64,000 nucleotides of DNA from Ctena decussata (GCA_963989385.1 OZ022515.1:8030803-8094802), one strand, 5' to 3'; positions 23,360 to 36,870 are shown, counted from the first letter of the stretch. Translations and numbers: made by a program. Notes: generated by a model from the letters alone, not told the origin.

Positions 23360-23959
23360 TCAAACAGTGAAATTAAATGTACATGTATAACGTTATAGTT
23401 CGCTGTTTCAAATTCAAAATAGGATTTTCGTGAAGTTGCTTAATTGGCCAAACCTTATCCGGCTTGACTTAAATTACATTACGCATGTTTGACTGCATTA
23501 CAACGCTAATGACGTCACTAAAAGTGCCAACGTAATCTCATTATTGCACGCGACGGCAGACAACCTTTGTTTTCTGTATGTATTCTTTCTTAGCAAAATT
23601 CTTGATAGTTTATCAAAATGCGATTTCAAGCTATATTTCAGTTGACAACTGTGTTTACATCCAATATCATACCAAGTTAACATGCTGGAAGCATCAAATG
23701 TGATGCAAAGCGGCTAAAAAAACTGTACCTTGTCGTGATGGCTGACGCATTAGAATGAATTAAATTATTGAAATTTTAAAGCAGAAAATAAACAGAAAAT
23801 TTGACTATTTTAGTGTTATATTGATTTTTATTTCACCAAAGAACACTGAAAGTTGTATTGTTACCCGTGGCTTAGCTGCTCGTGAAACTACTGCTTTTGG
23901 CGTTCATTCGGGGAACTTAAAATCGATCTTACACTGAAAAAAGTCAGATCTTTGTCTCG

Positions 23960-24625
23960 CCTGCGAAGCTAAGGCGAGACTATATGTATTGCTTTTCCGG
24001 TGTCGTCGGCGGCGGCGGCGTAAACTTTTGTCGAGTTTTTGCGTTTAGGTCATTTGCTCAGAAACTATAAGAGCTAGAGCCTAGAAACTTTGTTCATGCG
24101 TACATCTGGAAGAGTAGATCTCAAGGCCATCATCATTATTGAGTCTTGACCTACAATTTACGGTTGACTGACTTTGCAATTTTTTGTCGAGTTTTCACGT
24201 TTAGGTCATTCTCTCAGACACAATAAGGGCTAGAGCAATGAAACTTGGTTCATGCATACGTCTGGAAGAGTAAATCTAAAAGCCGTCTTTAATATTGAGT
24301 CTTGACCTACATTTTACGGTAGACTGACTTTGCATTTTTTGTTGATTTTTCGCATTTAGGTCTGTTTCTCAGCATCTTTAAGGGCTAGAGCCATGAAACA
24401 TGGACATGCATACATCTGGAAGAGAAAAGCTTAAAGTCATCATCAATATTGAGTTTTACCAACATTTTACGGTTGACTGACTTTGCAATTTTTTGTTGCG
24501 TTTTTGCATTTAGGTCTGTTTTCAGAAACTATAAGGGCTAGAGCCAAGAAACTTGGTTCATACATATATCTTTGCTGATTTAGCTCTGTTTTGTGACAAA
24601 GCGCCAGCAGGCGAGAAACCGCATT
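23960..24625 (+). repeat. Hairpin-headed tandem array, about 155-bp units
   Basis: Starts with a perfect hairpin (GTCTCGCCT ... AAGGCGAGAC), then GGTGTCGTCGGCGGCGGCGG. About four units follow, each with TTTAGGTCAT/TTTAGGTCTG, GGGCTAGAGC, TACATCTGGAAGAG, TATTGAGTCTTGACC and GGTTGACTGACTTTGCA. It ends with CAGCAGGCGAGAAACCGCAT. Confidence 0.85.
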
Positions 24626-25269
24626 CCGCGGAATTCTTGTTTATATGAAGTGCTCCTTTGGACTCTGAACTCGGCCTTTTCTTTAGAAAATATTTTTTGA
24701 ACTGAAGTGTAGCGTGATGTGACCAAAATAGTTCACTTCCTGATAAAAACAAAACAAAACTGGTATGCAGGCTCCCTGGGAGATATATTTTATAGAAATA
24801 AGGCCAACAAAAAGAAAAAAATAAACTTTTTTTTCAAGCTGCTGCCGCGATAAAAAAGCATTATTTTATGTAATGATATCAAAGGCCAGGATTGTCGTCC
24901 ACCCGGCCAGCAGATTTTACCTGTATAGGTAATGTAAGTGGTCGGTATAAGTGGGCAGAGCTTAAGCCACTCTGCAGATAAGAGGTATTCAACTTGTCAT
25001 GCATTTACAGTTTTGCAACTAACAGTCATGAATTATATTTTGGAGTGTGATAGAAAATATCGGAGATCCTGAAGTTTAAAAAATTTATTTCGGTCCGATG
25101 ATGAAAAGAAAAATCATAATTCTAACAATATAAACGAAAATTATGTCTGATATAGATTTAAACTTGCTTCAAATAAATCATTCAGGTAACAAATGAGGTC
25201 TGAACTAAAATCTGTATATTATTTCATAGATCATTGTATTTATTTCAGTCAGAGGGAAATATGCACGTT

Positions 25270-25495
25270 TATGATATTTGATTTTTATCATTATTTTAAT
25301 GATAAAATGATTGATATAAAATAAAAAAATATTATAATAATATAATAGTAATAATGATAACAATAATAATAGAAATTGCAATAAAAGCAGAGGTAATGAA
25401 AATAACGACATAAATTATAACAGTTATCAAAAAAAATAATTGAAATAAAAAAAACTAGTCAATATTATTTATCATTTTGTTTCGTTATTATTAAC
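25270..25495. repeat. AT-rich simple sequence
   Basis: Runs of AATAATAATAGTAATAATGA-type sequence. Open frames on the - strand rich in L/S/Y are compositional. Confidence 0.8.
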
Positions 25496-26645
25496 TCGCC
25501 TGAACGAAAGTTCAGGAATAGCTATTGTTGTCACCCTGGCGTCGGCGTCCGCGTCCGCGTCGGCATCCGGATTGGATGTTTTGGCTAAAGTTTTTTAAAG
25601 ACCTATGTCTCCTTAACCCATTGATGGATTCTTTTGATGCTTGCTCTGTAGTTAGATATTGGCCCAAAGTTTAATAGGGTACCACTCCCACCCCACGATG
25701 TGACTTGGATGTCAGGGTCATGGACTTAAAAAATTGATTTTTATTGATTGGATGTTTTGGTTAAAGTTTTATAAAGCCCAATATCTCCTTAAACCATGGA
25801 TGGATTCCTTTGATACTTGCATTGTAGCTAGATATTGGTAAATGTTTTCCAAGGTACTTCCCCTCGCCCACCTCAGTGACCTTGATTTTAAGGTCATGGA
25901 CTTAGAAAATTGTCTTTTTGTTGATTGGATGCTTTAGTTTAAGTGTTTTAAAGACACATATCCCCTGAACCCATAAATGAATTCTTTTTTTTATTTGCAC
26001 TGTAGTTAGATATAAGTCCCAAGTTTTACAGAGTACTACCCAAACCCCGCTCTGTGATCTTGATGTCGAGGTCAGGGACTCAGGAAATTTGGTCTTCATT
26101 AATGTTTTCTAATTGCATACTGATTCATAATGCTTGGCAAAGATTTAGTTTACACTTGAACTGATGTGAGACTCTTTTTTTTGAGTTTTAACAAAACATT
26201 ATATACTTACCCCACTAGATGACCTTGAAGTCAAAGTCATCGATTTTGAATTTTGTCTTAAAGATTTCGGTTAAAGTTTTATATTTATGAAGACATTATT
26301 TCACAGTGCCACGATGGACTCAGTTGATGTTGATACTAAAACTTGAACTGATGTTAGGTAATGGTTCAAGATTATGATACATCCTATCCCACCCCAACCC
26401 CACCCCACCCCACCTCACCTTAGTTCTTTGAGCTCAAGCTCATGGACTTTGAAATTTCATGTGGATTTTTCAATTTTAATTTTATTTTAAGACTTATTTC
26501 TAAGATAGCTTTTGTTTATAAATGAGTTGTCATTATGGACACGTTAGCCTGATGTTTTATGCATAGTAGTCCACACGACCATAGCGACTGTGTGATTGGC
26601 AAGCAACTATTCAGGCAATCTTTGCTGTCAGGCGACAGCTCTTGT
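25495..26645 (+). repeat. Hairpin-headed tandem array, about 175-bp units
   Basis: Opens with ACTCGCCTGAACGAAAGTTCAGG (stem CCTGAAC/GTTCAGG), then GCGTCGGCGTCCGCGTCCGC. Five or so diverged units follow with GATTGGATGTTTTGG, AAAGTTTTATAAAG, TGATGGATTC, TGTAGTTAGATAT and AGGTCATGGACTT. It closes near TTCAGGCAATCTTTGCTGTC. Confidence 0.8.
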
Positions 26646-27499
26646 TATTTTTATTATCATTATTACTATTATTATTGTTGTTGTTGTAAACACTTCTGAG
26701 TTCAAAGGAGATTTATTATAATTACTGAAGTCATTACAAGATTTATAATGAATATCGAAAGAATCTGTATTCATAAAAAATGATAATAGAAATGATAGTA
26801 ATAGTAATGAAAGCAAAGAAAATGAACATAACACATTGTCGTTGCTTGTTTCTTTAATGCAATTATCCCATAAATAAACAGATTAAATTTTACTGGTGTC
26901 ATACAGACTTAGTTGTAAAATCACTTCACTGACTCAGCTGATAAAACCTGTCAATCATTCTACAGGTTACCTTTACCAATAGCCAGTAGCCAATCAAAAT
27001 GCATGGCAGAGCTCTTGACGCTTTAGACTCTAAAATCATACTAAAGTGAATTGAGCATAATCTGCCTAATCTGCCTTTTATAGTCACGGCTGGCCTTTAA
27101 ACAAAGTCAAGGATTACACCACATTAAACTTGGATTACATGTAATACACTTGAAAATGACGAGTGCAATCCTTATGACTAAGTTATTATATGCTTAAGCA
27201 TAGTCTTTACAATACAACAGAAATGGCTTCATAAGCTTATGAAGTTACGATACTGAAATTGCTTACCGTTGTTTCCAAAACTGTAGTCATAAAATGATTT
27301 GAAATAGAATTCACACATAAGTATGCAAGATTTCAACATCATGCGTAGGAAAACACACATATAACGAAATGCAGATGAAGAAATTTGGTGTAGTTTACGT
27401 TACCAAAATAATGGGATTATAATAGATCTTTAGTAGGTATAGCTTCTGATCGTAGCTTATACAAGTATTGTATTTGCCCTTATTCATTCGCAATTTTTG

Positions 27500-29740
27500 C
27501 TCACCGCTCACCTGAGCCTTAAGGGGAGTAGGTGGGCTTATAGTGTAGCCAGGCATCCATCGTTCGTCCGTTGTTTGTCGTTCGTTGTCAGCATTTTCAA
27601 ACATCGTCTCCTCTAAAGCTACTGAAACTATCTGGGTCGGAAAATAAAAGTCTGTTCGTGGTGTCTGGGTCACGTGCCCAAGATGGCCACAATAACAAAT
27701 ATGGCAAAAACCTTTTAGAAATATTCTACCCCAAACTCGAAAGGTTAATGACCATGAAACTTTGTACGTAGCATTGAGGACTCAAGCTCATCAGAGTTTG
27801 TTCAAATGATGACCGTAGTTTGACAGTGAGCTAATTTATGGCGAAATCAAATTAGGCACGGTTTGCTTCTGTATGGGAAATGTTTAAACAGTGGATTGCT
27901 AAGAAACTTTTTTTTTAAATCTAAGTCTAAGGTGTACTATTTGATATGCATGATTCGCTAAATGACCAGATGAAGATATTGTATACTTCAAGGCCAAGAT
28001 AATTCTTTACTTTTGTTCAAGGTTACTGAGATTTTCTTGTCCGACAGCATTTTCGAACATCTGTTCCTCTCAAGTTACTGGAAGGACTGAAACTATATTT
28101 CATATCGAGCCTTCCTTGTTCTGGGTCGCGAAAATTTGTCCTGGTGGTCTTGGACACCTGACCAAAAACTTTTTCAAACTGTTTTGCTCTAGAACAGTGC
28201 GGCTAATGATTTTGAGACTTTGTATGTAGCATTCGGGCTTCAAGCCAATCCTAGTTTGTTCCAATGATGACCGTACGTTGATCTCGATCTAAATTATGGC
28301 AAGGTGAATTTTGGTATTTTATACTTTTATATGGGAAAATCCTTAAACAGTGGATTTCTCAGAAACTATATAAGTCTAAAATAATATTTGGATTTTATGG
28401 TTAATTAAATCACCAGATGAAGATATTGCATTGCTTAAGGTCAAAGTCATTCTTTGACCTTTGTTCAAGGTCACTGAGATGTTCAACATTTCCAAACAAA
28501 GCATATTGAAGCCATATGCCATTTGGAGTCTCCCATATGTAGCCTCTTTCGGTCATGGGCACTAGATCTTGTTCAGGTGATTTTGGTCACATGACAAAGA
28601 TGACCCCATGCCCATTTTATGTGCAAACACTTTCAATATCTTCTTGTGAACCTAACGGCCAATGACCTTGAACCTTTTTAATGGTGCAGGGAATCAGACC
28701 CTATATATATATATCTCCAAATGATTACCCTGCACTGACCTTGACCTAATTAGTGACAAGGCCAACTTTGGTTTGCTATGTTTTTTATTGGAAAATGCTT
28801 AAACAGTGAATTTCTCAGAATTTTTTTTTTAATACTAAGGTATAATATATGTCATATATGGTTAACTTAATGAGGAGAGAAAGCACTATCAAGCTAAAGG
28901 TCAAGGTCAGTATTTGACCTTCATTCCAGATCACTGAGATTCTGTGCCCCATTAATATTTTTAAACATACCCTGTAAAGCCAAAGCTTCGATTAAAGGCC
29001 ATATTTCATGTGAAGCCTCCTTGAGTCAGAAGAACAAAAATTTGTTCAGAAGCGGCTGGTTACATTAACAAGATGGCTGCAATGCCCATACATGGCGTAA
29101 ACTATTAAACAATATTTCTCTCCTGAATCTAAAGACCACTGACCTTGAAACTTTATATGTTTATCGGCGACTGAAGCCCTACAAAGTTTGTTAAAATGAA
29201 ACTCTTGCAATAACCGTCACCTAATTTATGGCATGGTCAGTTTTGGGTCTTTATGCTTTTGTTTGGAAAAATGCTTAAACAATGGATTTCTCAGAAACTG
29301 TTCAAGTTTTAGGTAATAAGTCACTATACTATTTAGTTTATATGCTCAAGTAAATGAACAGATGAAGTCATTACGCTGCTATATGTGTATGCCATTCCTT
29401 TATTTTTATTCACGGCCACAGAGATTCGGTTGTTCATCAAAATCTTAAAACACCTTTTCCTCTGAAGTCACCGGGCCGATTTAAGCCTCCTTTGGCCAGA
29501 GGAACGATAGTTTGTTCAGATGGTCTTGTTCACACGACCAAGGCAGCAGCCATGCTCATATAGTAAAAATCCTTTAAAAATCTTTTTGTCTTGCACCTAC
29601 GGCTAATGATCTTGAAGCTTTGTATATAGCACCTGCGACACGGAGCCCTACATTTTTTTTTTTCAAATGATGACCCTGACCTAATTTATTTCATGGTCAA
29701 CTTCGTTCCTGATTCTCTTATATGGGAAATCGTTATACAG
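27500..29740 (+). repeat. Tandem array, about 430-bp units
   Basis: Head TCACCGCTCACCTGAGCC ... AGTAGGTGGGCT, then TCGTTCGTCCGTTGTTTGTC. About five diverged units share TTTCTCAGAAACT, CACCAGATGAAGATATTG, ATGACCTTGAAACTTTGTA, TGTAGCATT and TTTGTTCAAATGATGACC. The units resemble those at 49415-54950, so both arrays probably derive from one repeat family. Confidence 0.8.
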
Positions 29741-29762
29741 TGTACTTCACATAAAACTATTG

Positions 29763-31500
29763 TCTCCCGACGTAGGCGGAGGAGGCCTATCAAAATGACC
29801 TTCGTCCGTCTGTGAGAACGTTTGTGTGTCTATGCGTCCATCCGTCTCAAATCCTGTGTCCACAACTCCCCCTAAACGCCTAATCCGATCATCCTGAAAT
29901 GGACCGTCTGCATGCATAGTGGTTAACCCAATCACGGTTGACAGGTTGCTGTCCTCTTTAATTGCATTCCGGTGACTCTATGATATCCCCTACATAAAGC
30001 TATATATTAGTTGGTTAGGGCCGGATGTTTGTCTGTTTCTTGGCCCACCGGGGTTCAAATGGTGGTCTTCATTTGCTCCAGTGTTCCAGTGGTGTTCTGA
30101 CGCCCAAGTGATCTTCAGGTATCTCAACACGTTTAGGCTGTCGAGTCTTCATCCTTGCTTCATCACAGTCTTTTCTTGATTGTAATTATTGCCCTTGATG
30201 ACTTTCCGATGAGTTAGGGGACCTCCATACGAACCGAACTACCAACTAATTGTGTGCACCACGGTGAAGGGTGAGGGTCAAGGTTTTAGCCCAGTAAAAC
30301 CGGTTTATACCCTCCAGTAATTATATATGACCGTCCCAAGGCGGTACTTTCGTTGCGGTTGTATTTGTTTTATATTCGGTGCTGTTTAATCTATTGTGTT
30401 CTCATTTTAACCTTTCTATAATAAAAATAGAAAATAGGTAAAAATAGTTGTTAAATATTTTTCGTATAATTTGCTTAGTCTGTTGTAACCCTTCTGTTGG
30501 TCTAAATTATTTAGTTTAGTAAAGATAGCTGAGTTGCCACCTATTTGGGAAAGAGCTGCTGACTTGGCTTATCACTTGTAAGTTATTGCTTGTTGGGATG
30601 TCTTTGTAAATCTTTTCCTTTGATGGAGATAGGGTTTGGGATCTGATTCAGTCAGTTTCTGAAGTGTAGTTTCTCTTTAAATTGACAGGTTTTCTTGCTC
30701 AGGTATGAATACATGTATTTGGTTTTAGATTTTTGATTCAAGCATTTTTGTTAAAGTTGCAGTCCTTATCGACTCCTATATAAAGGTTTGTGTCCGCAAC
30801 TCATACTGCACGCCTTATCCGATTTTCTTGAAACGTTGCAGGATTTTCGCTGTTGTATGTACATGTGCACATGAGTTTTGATTTTATGGTTCCATTATTT
30901 TTTATGCTGTTTTAGCTGTTGTGGACTCAAAATTTCCACATTAAAAGCCAGTGTCCGCAAAACCTTCTGGGGGCCTCATCCAATTTTTTCCCATTTGTTT
31001 AAAGTTTGCATTTTATTATTTTTATTATTATTAGTAGTATTATTGTTAATATTTTGCTCTGGTATGAAGATGTGCACGTGCGCTCGGATTTTTGATTCGA
31101 TCATTTTTCATGGCATTACAGCCGTTTTGGTCTGATAATGTCCGTATAAAAACATTGTGTTGGGAACTGCGTCTTGACGCCTTATCCAATTTTCTTGAAA
31201 CTTTGCAGGTTTTCTTGCTATTATATGAAGATGTGCATATGAGTTTGGATATTAGACGCCCGATCTGATTTTCTCGACACTAAATTAATTTTCTTGCTAT
31301 GGTATGAAACTGTTCATGCAAAGGAGAAGTGTCTTTAAGGCTGTTTTCATGGTTACGACCGATTTTCCCTAAACTTTGTAGATTTAAACTATTATGTTTT
31401 TAGCTGTAATATCATGCAATATTAGATCAGTTGGCGGGGGTTTCTTTGTTGTGTACACAATGAAATTGGGTGGGGTAATTCCGACCCGAAGAGGGTTCCG
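29763..31500 (+). repeat. Array with CCCGACGTAGGCGGAGG head
   Basis: The head at 29767 matches that at 1751. Later units repeat TTTTCTTGCT, TGAAGATGTGCA, GTCCGCAACTCATACTGCAC, CTTATCC-ATTTTCTTGAAAC and TTTGCAGG. Copy C of the 350-bp dispersed repeat interrupts it at 30320-30680. Confidence 0.7.
30320..30680 (+). repeat. Dispersed 350-bp repeat, copy C
   Basis: Matches copies A and B near 13 kb almost base for base over TGACCGTCCCAAGGCGGTAC to GATCTGATTCAGTCAGTTTC. It lies inside a tandem array. Confidence 0.9.
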
Positions 31501-31862
31501 TTTAGAAATTGCTAATATTTTTACTGCTACTTAGGACTGGAAGTCCACCATTTTATGACTCCTTATGCATTGTCAGATATAGCAAATAATTGAAATTACT
31601 TTTGTGACATTTCTACATACAATGTGTTTATATTCACTAGTAAGACATACCTAAATTTTAACCATTTTTATTGTCCAAATGTATGCAAAACCACAACAGC
31701 TTTTTACATTCAAAGCGTTTCCAAAGATATTTGGCATTTATACAGTATATTACATGGGTGTTCCAAATTTATGCCGATAATTTTCTACGATGATAATATT
31801 CTGAGTTATCTCTCTTAAAAACCGTTTATTTATTATTGATGTTCTAATAATTTCTCAGTTAA

Positions 31863-33800
31863 TATACCCCGTCACACATTAGTGGTGAGATGGATGTTTC
31901 CAAGCTTGTTATCCATGTGTCCGTCCATCTGTCCGTCTGACCATCTGTCGCTCTGTCTAGTTGTCTGTCTGTTCATCTGTCCGTCTGTTCTTTCATCCAT
32001 GAACTCTTCGTTTCCTTAGGATAACTTGTGTATTTTTGATGGATTTGTTTTACAACTTGGCATGTGCATTAGTCTTTGAACGAGCTCGCTTGGTATTGTT
32101 AATGGGCGAATATCGATATCTAATGACTGAATTAATGCCCTTGTCAATTTCTGTAAAGTGGATTATGGCCTGTTATTCCTTTACACTTTGAAATATATTG
32201 ATAAAATTTCACAGAAGTGATTTATGTAAAATATCCTTTCTGTTACAAGCAAAAAAGTGTCTTCCAGGGTGATCCGCCACTGCCTCGGGGATATATAGAC
32301 ATGTATAAGATCATGAATAAATCTATACAAATCAGGGTTGATGCAGCCTTCCTGAAACTTGCAACAACGTATCAAAACTACAATTAGCTTCTTGTCAAGA
32401 TCAAAATTTTGTCCAGCGGGGCAGGGGGGGGGGGGGGAAGGGGCTTTACCCTTGGTATATGTTATTTACATGTATATAATCATGCCACAAATATACAGAA
32501 TTAAAGGTTTTATTTAACCTTTATGAAATTTCACAGAAATATTAAAAGTAACATTACCTTTTTTAACAACCAGAATTAAGTTTAACCGTGTTATCTGCCC
32601 CTGCCTCGGGAATATACAAATTTATAAGCTCATGAAGAAATCTATACACAATCAGCGTTGAAGGGTTTTTTCCTGAAACTTGCAGCAAACTATCAAAGTA
32701 ATAACAGCTTCCTATAGGATCTTTTTTTTCTCTCGAGGAATTATGTACCCTTGACACAGTGCTGTATACAATGCACTTGTATCAAATCATGAAAAAAGTC
32801 TATCAGAAGTGAAAAGGATTTTTATAAAATATAAAACACACTGTCAAAACAATAATAGCTTCTATGGATGATTATATTTTTATCACAAGGAAGTTATCTG
32901 TCCCTGTCCCGGAGTTATATACATGTATGAAATCACGAAAAACATCTAGTAATGGTTTGCAGTGGCGGGGTTTACGAAGCCATTTACAATGTTTTTCTTT
33001 TATTATTTCCTGTTTCTCCTAAGTTGATCGATTTAATCGAAGTTATCAAGCTATGATATCTTAATAACTCACATTTTATTCTATAATTGTTAAATAATTT
33101 ACCGCTTTGAATCCATAGTTAACATATTTGAAAATAACAAGTACTCTTTAAAAAATAATCATATGATTATATTTCATGATTATGTTACTTTACTCTCTAC
33201 CATGTCTATCGACTTTATCATTTATAATTTTTAGACCATTGTTTTTATTGTTTGTTCTCCTCTTACCTCCACTTCTATGCCTTGTATTTATGCATATATG
33301 ACATGGACTAGTACCCTTTAGGGTCTTGTTTCAGACTGCAAATAATCAAAAACCTCAGTTCAACGCATATTTTATGGAATGAGTTCCCTGCTTTAAGAAC
33401 GTCCTCATTAGCTTCTTAATTTTATACTGACAATTTTTTTCAAAATGTTCTTTAGAATTAGAGTATGCTTCTTTTTAGCTGATAAGACTGACGCCAATTG
33501 TCAAAGTCTTTGCTTATTCTATCTGGCTTGTTACATGTCTCTCCAGTGTCTCTTCGTATTACACATACTCAAATTAACGTCTTGCAGCTTGTTAAGACCC
33601 AAGACCAGTGTACATGCCAAGTTTGAAGAAAATCCATAAAAAAATCAAGTTATCGAAAAGAAACGTGAAGCTCACGGATAGACAGACTGACATACGGGCA
33701 GACAGACATGCAGATAAATATACGTGCAACAGATGAACGGAAAGACAAACAACAGAAAAACAAAATATCCCGCCACTAACATGTGGCGGGCTAAACATCT
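31863..33800. repeat. Array flanked by inverted hairpin heads
   Basis: The left end is ACCCCGTCACACATTAGTGG followed by TCCGTCCATCTGTCCGTCTG. The right end (33770-33796) is the head in reverse: GACAGACTGACATACGGGCA upstream and CCCGCCACTAACATGTGGCG at the end. Between them about five units repeat AAATTTCACAGAA, CCTGAAACTTGCA, ATCATGAA-AAATCTAT and CTGCCCCTGCCTCGGG-like words. Same family as 46654-47940. Confidence 0.75.
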
Positions 33801-34034
33801 GAATAATAATTTTGCAAAAAAAATCAATGAAGCTGTTTTAAGGGGAGATAACTCAGACTAAAGTCATTGTAGAAAAGGATCGGCATAAGTTTGAACAACC
33901 ATTTTATGTACTGTGTAAAAACAAAATATCATTGGAACCGCTTTGAGTGTAAAAAGCTGATGTGGTTTTGCGTAAAGTGGAGATTTATAATGCTGAAATT
34001 TAGGTATGTTATACAAGTGAGTATAAACACATTT

Positions 34035-34578
34035 GTTGTGGAAATCCACAATACAAGTACTGTGACATGTTAACTGTAATATTCCAAACCCTATTCTGTA
34101 TCCTTGTTATTAGTAGTTTAGTCCGAGCCCTATTCTGTATCGTTGCTAATAGTAGTTCAGTTCAGGCCCTATTCTGTATCCTTGCTAATGGTAGTTCCTT
34201 CTTGCTAATATTCCCTGTGAGTAATATTTCACTGCAAATCGTAGTTCACTGCAAATAGTAGTTTGCTGCAAGTTGTAGTCCTCCGCTAATTGTAGTAATC
34301 CTGATTAATCTCTTAATATTTGATTTTCTGAAGTTCTTCTATGCTGCTCTCTTCTTTCAGTCTGCCTTGTTTGTAACTAACTCAATTTCCCTGACAACGA
34401 CGTCAACGTCATTTATCGTAACGTTAACTGACGTTGAATCACTTAATGCATTGGTTAAATATAGAAACACCTTAAAATGAACAGTTAAATGGCAATAAAG
34501 AAAGTAAGTCTTGATAAGAAAGGGCTTAGAATATTACAGTTAATATGTTACAGTATTTATATTGTGGATTTCCACAAC
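34035..34578. mobile_element. MITE-like element with 51-bp inverted ends
   Basis: GTTGTGGAAATCCACAATAC at 34035 is mirrored at 34559-34578. Pairing extends through GTACTGTGACATGTTAACTG / CAGTTAATATGTTACAGTAT and GTAATATTCC. Internally it carries the short tandem array at 34088-34290. No transposase frame is present and I see no convincing target duplication. Confidence 0.85.
34088..34290 (+). repeat. 39-bp tandem repeat inside the MITE
   Basis: Three units of CTATTCTGTATCCTTGTTAT plus TAGTAGTTTAGTCCGAGCC spaced 39 bp apart. These are followed by decayed TAGT-GTTCACTGCAAAT units. Confidence 0.85.
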
Positions 34579-36792
34579 ACTCCCATCAGAAAGGAAATTC
34601 AGTTCATCTGTATTCTCTACAGTATTAATCAATCCGGTCATTATCGTCATTCAACTGATGATGAATAATTTCACGAGCGTGTATAGCTGTTTGCCTAACC
34701 GGTTGTCGTCGTCTGCTCTCTCCTGTTTGTCTAAATATCTATATCATTTTACTGTTCAGACTATTTTGTAAAGTTGATGAAATCATATGTATTTTTGCTT
34801 TTAACGATGTGGCAAATATAATATTAATAAATGACATTGCTTATCTTTATGAATCTTTCGCCACAACATTGCCTGTAGAAATTTCTCAAAAGTATTATAA
34901 TCATTTGTTATATCTGTCATTGGATAAGAAGTAATGGAATGGTAGATTTCTAGTTCTAAGTAGCAATTAAAATATTAGCATCAGTTGATGCAATAGTGCA
35001 TGGCATTACACCCAACACATATTACTTTCATTTTGAAATATAATGAAAATCTGTTTTGGCCATGAAAATAGCCTTATAGACAATGCTTCTTTTTATTTTT
35101 GATTCGATCATTTTGGTGGAGTCATTTTAAACTGAATTGATTATTCTCTCCATTAAGTGTTGAAATTAATAGAAATGTCCCGTCGTGTTATGCATGGCCT
35201 CCGGCCCTTTATTGAGCCTAAATATAATAATTGGAAAATATGGTAAACAAAATAAAAAACCTGAATACATAAGGTCACCATTCTTTATTATTGACCAAGG
35301 TCAAGGAGATTTAAAACTTAAAATATGCACTCCTCTAAAGCCGCTTGTTTAAAACTTGTAACTTATGAGCGAAGTGGCAGATTATGGAAATTGTGTCTGC
35401 TGACAGTTAGGTCTCGGGTGAGCTAGCTACAGGACCATTGGTCCTCTCGTTTAATTAAGTCTCATTAGTTTTATATGTTAAAATATGGTTCAGACATAAC
35501 ATTTATTTTTCAAGTTTGTCGTGAATTACCTTGCTTTTAATTAATAGAAGAAAAAATGTGATTGTTTGATAGACACCTTAAGATCATTAACAAATGCATT
35601 CAATTCACTTAATTGTTTATGCCATACAGAGTTCAGACACGGACAAATAATGTAACATAGCACAATGGCTGAAGCACTTCTGATTATTATCTACGACGTG
35701 ATTTCGGCAGAAATAAAACAATGACATCGCATATTTTGTCAATAAGTGCTTGTGTGGAAGCCGTACAATGTCGCCAGAGTGATGTTTTACTTTTAAAATA
35801 GATTTTCATCTTCGCCATTTTAGGATCTTGATCTCAGATACTTTCTTTAAAAAAATAGTTGTACTTAAGGTGCTCTAGACTTCATGGGGCTATTTAACGA
35901 AGCATTTCTTGTAAACAGAATAAGACTTGTTAAGTTCTTACAAAACTCTGAACCCTCTATTTCAAAAGGACCTCCCTTTTCCGAAGAATTTTGATAACTA
36001 CATTAAATTTTGACGGTAGCAAAACGTTCTTATAACGAGTAAGTAAATCGTTTGCAAAGTCTTTACACAGTTTGCAGATCAGCATCATTAGCTTGTGTTG
36101 TTTACGTTACAGTCATTCTGGGTAAATTAATAAGTAAATAAAAAATTTTTTTATGCAGTTTCAGTAATGAGGTGAAATGGTATATTCACCAGATTATAGA
36201 AATGGTAAAAGGTATGTGCAATAAAACGTAATTCAAATTGTGTGATAGAATACAGCTTACGCAAGCTGAGAACAGAGATACCATCTGAGATCGCTACAAA
36301 CACTCTAGAAAAACTGAAGTTCTTATTCAAAATATATACGAAATTTAGGGAAGGTGCAAACTCACACAACTGCAATACCTCTTAGGGCAATGTCATATAC
36401 GCTCCCGATATCATTTACCGCGATATTTGATTTAGACACTCCCTTGAGACCTTTTATTTGTTTTCATACTGACAACAGCTTCAGTTAAAAAAATGTTTCT
36501 ATGGAAGTTATATAACAGCCAAGCTGGCTATACCAGTTTTATTTTTTAGCAGACGGTACCCTATCAGGCTGTTAAAATCCTACAAATACCAGCTGAAAGT
36601 GCTTATATTTAAAACTTAAACAGTCATGTCATGTTAATTAATGAAATCCTTAACAATAAGAAACGGTCACGCATATAACATTGCAGCTGAGGCTCTTAAA
36701 AAACTTCTGTAGATAATAGAGTGGCAGCTTTAGGACAGCACAGATGATTTTGCACTACATTTTCTTCCGTAGCCCGTGTACAGTCTGCAGAC

Positions 36793-36870
36793 ATGAGACT
36801 TCTCCATTTCTTTATTTTTGCCTTGAGTTCTTCTTTCTTCATTTTCTCATCGCGTTCTTCCCCAGCCCAG
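36793..36870 (+). CDS. Possible first coding exon with signal peptide
   Basis: ATG at 36793 opens 26 codons, MRLLHFFIFALSSSFFIFSS followed by RSSPAQ, and the frame runs exactly into a strong GTAAGTAGA donor at 36871 in phase 0. A basic residue after Met, a leucine/phenylalanine-rich core and a small-residue region with P-A-Q look like a secretory signal peptide. A candidate acceptor (TTTGCAG at 36994) would add only 12 codons before a stop, so the real partner exon is uncertain. It lies inside chitin synthase intron 2, on the same strand, and would be a nested gene. Family unknown; it could also be chance. Confidence 0.35.
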
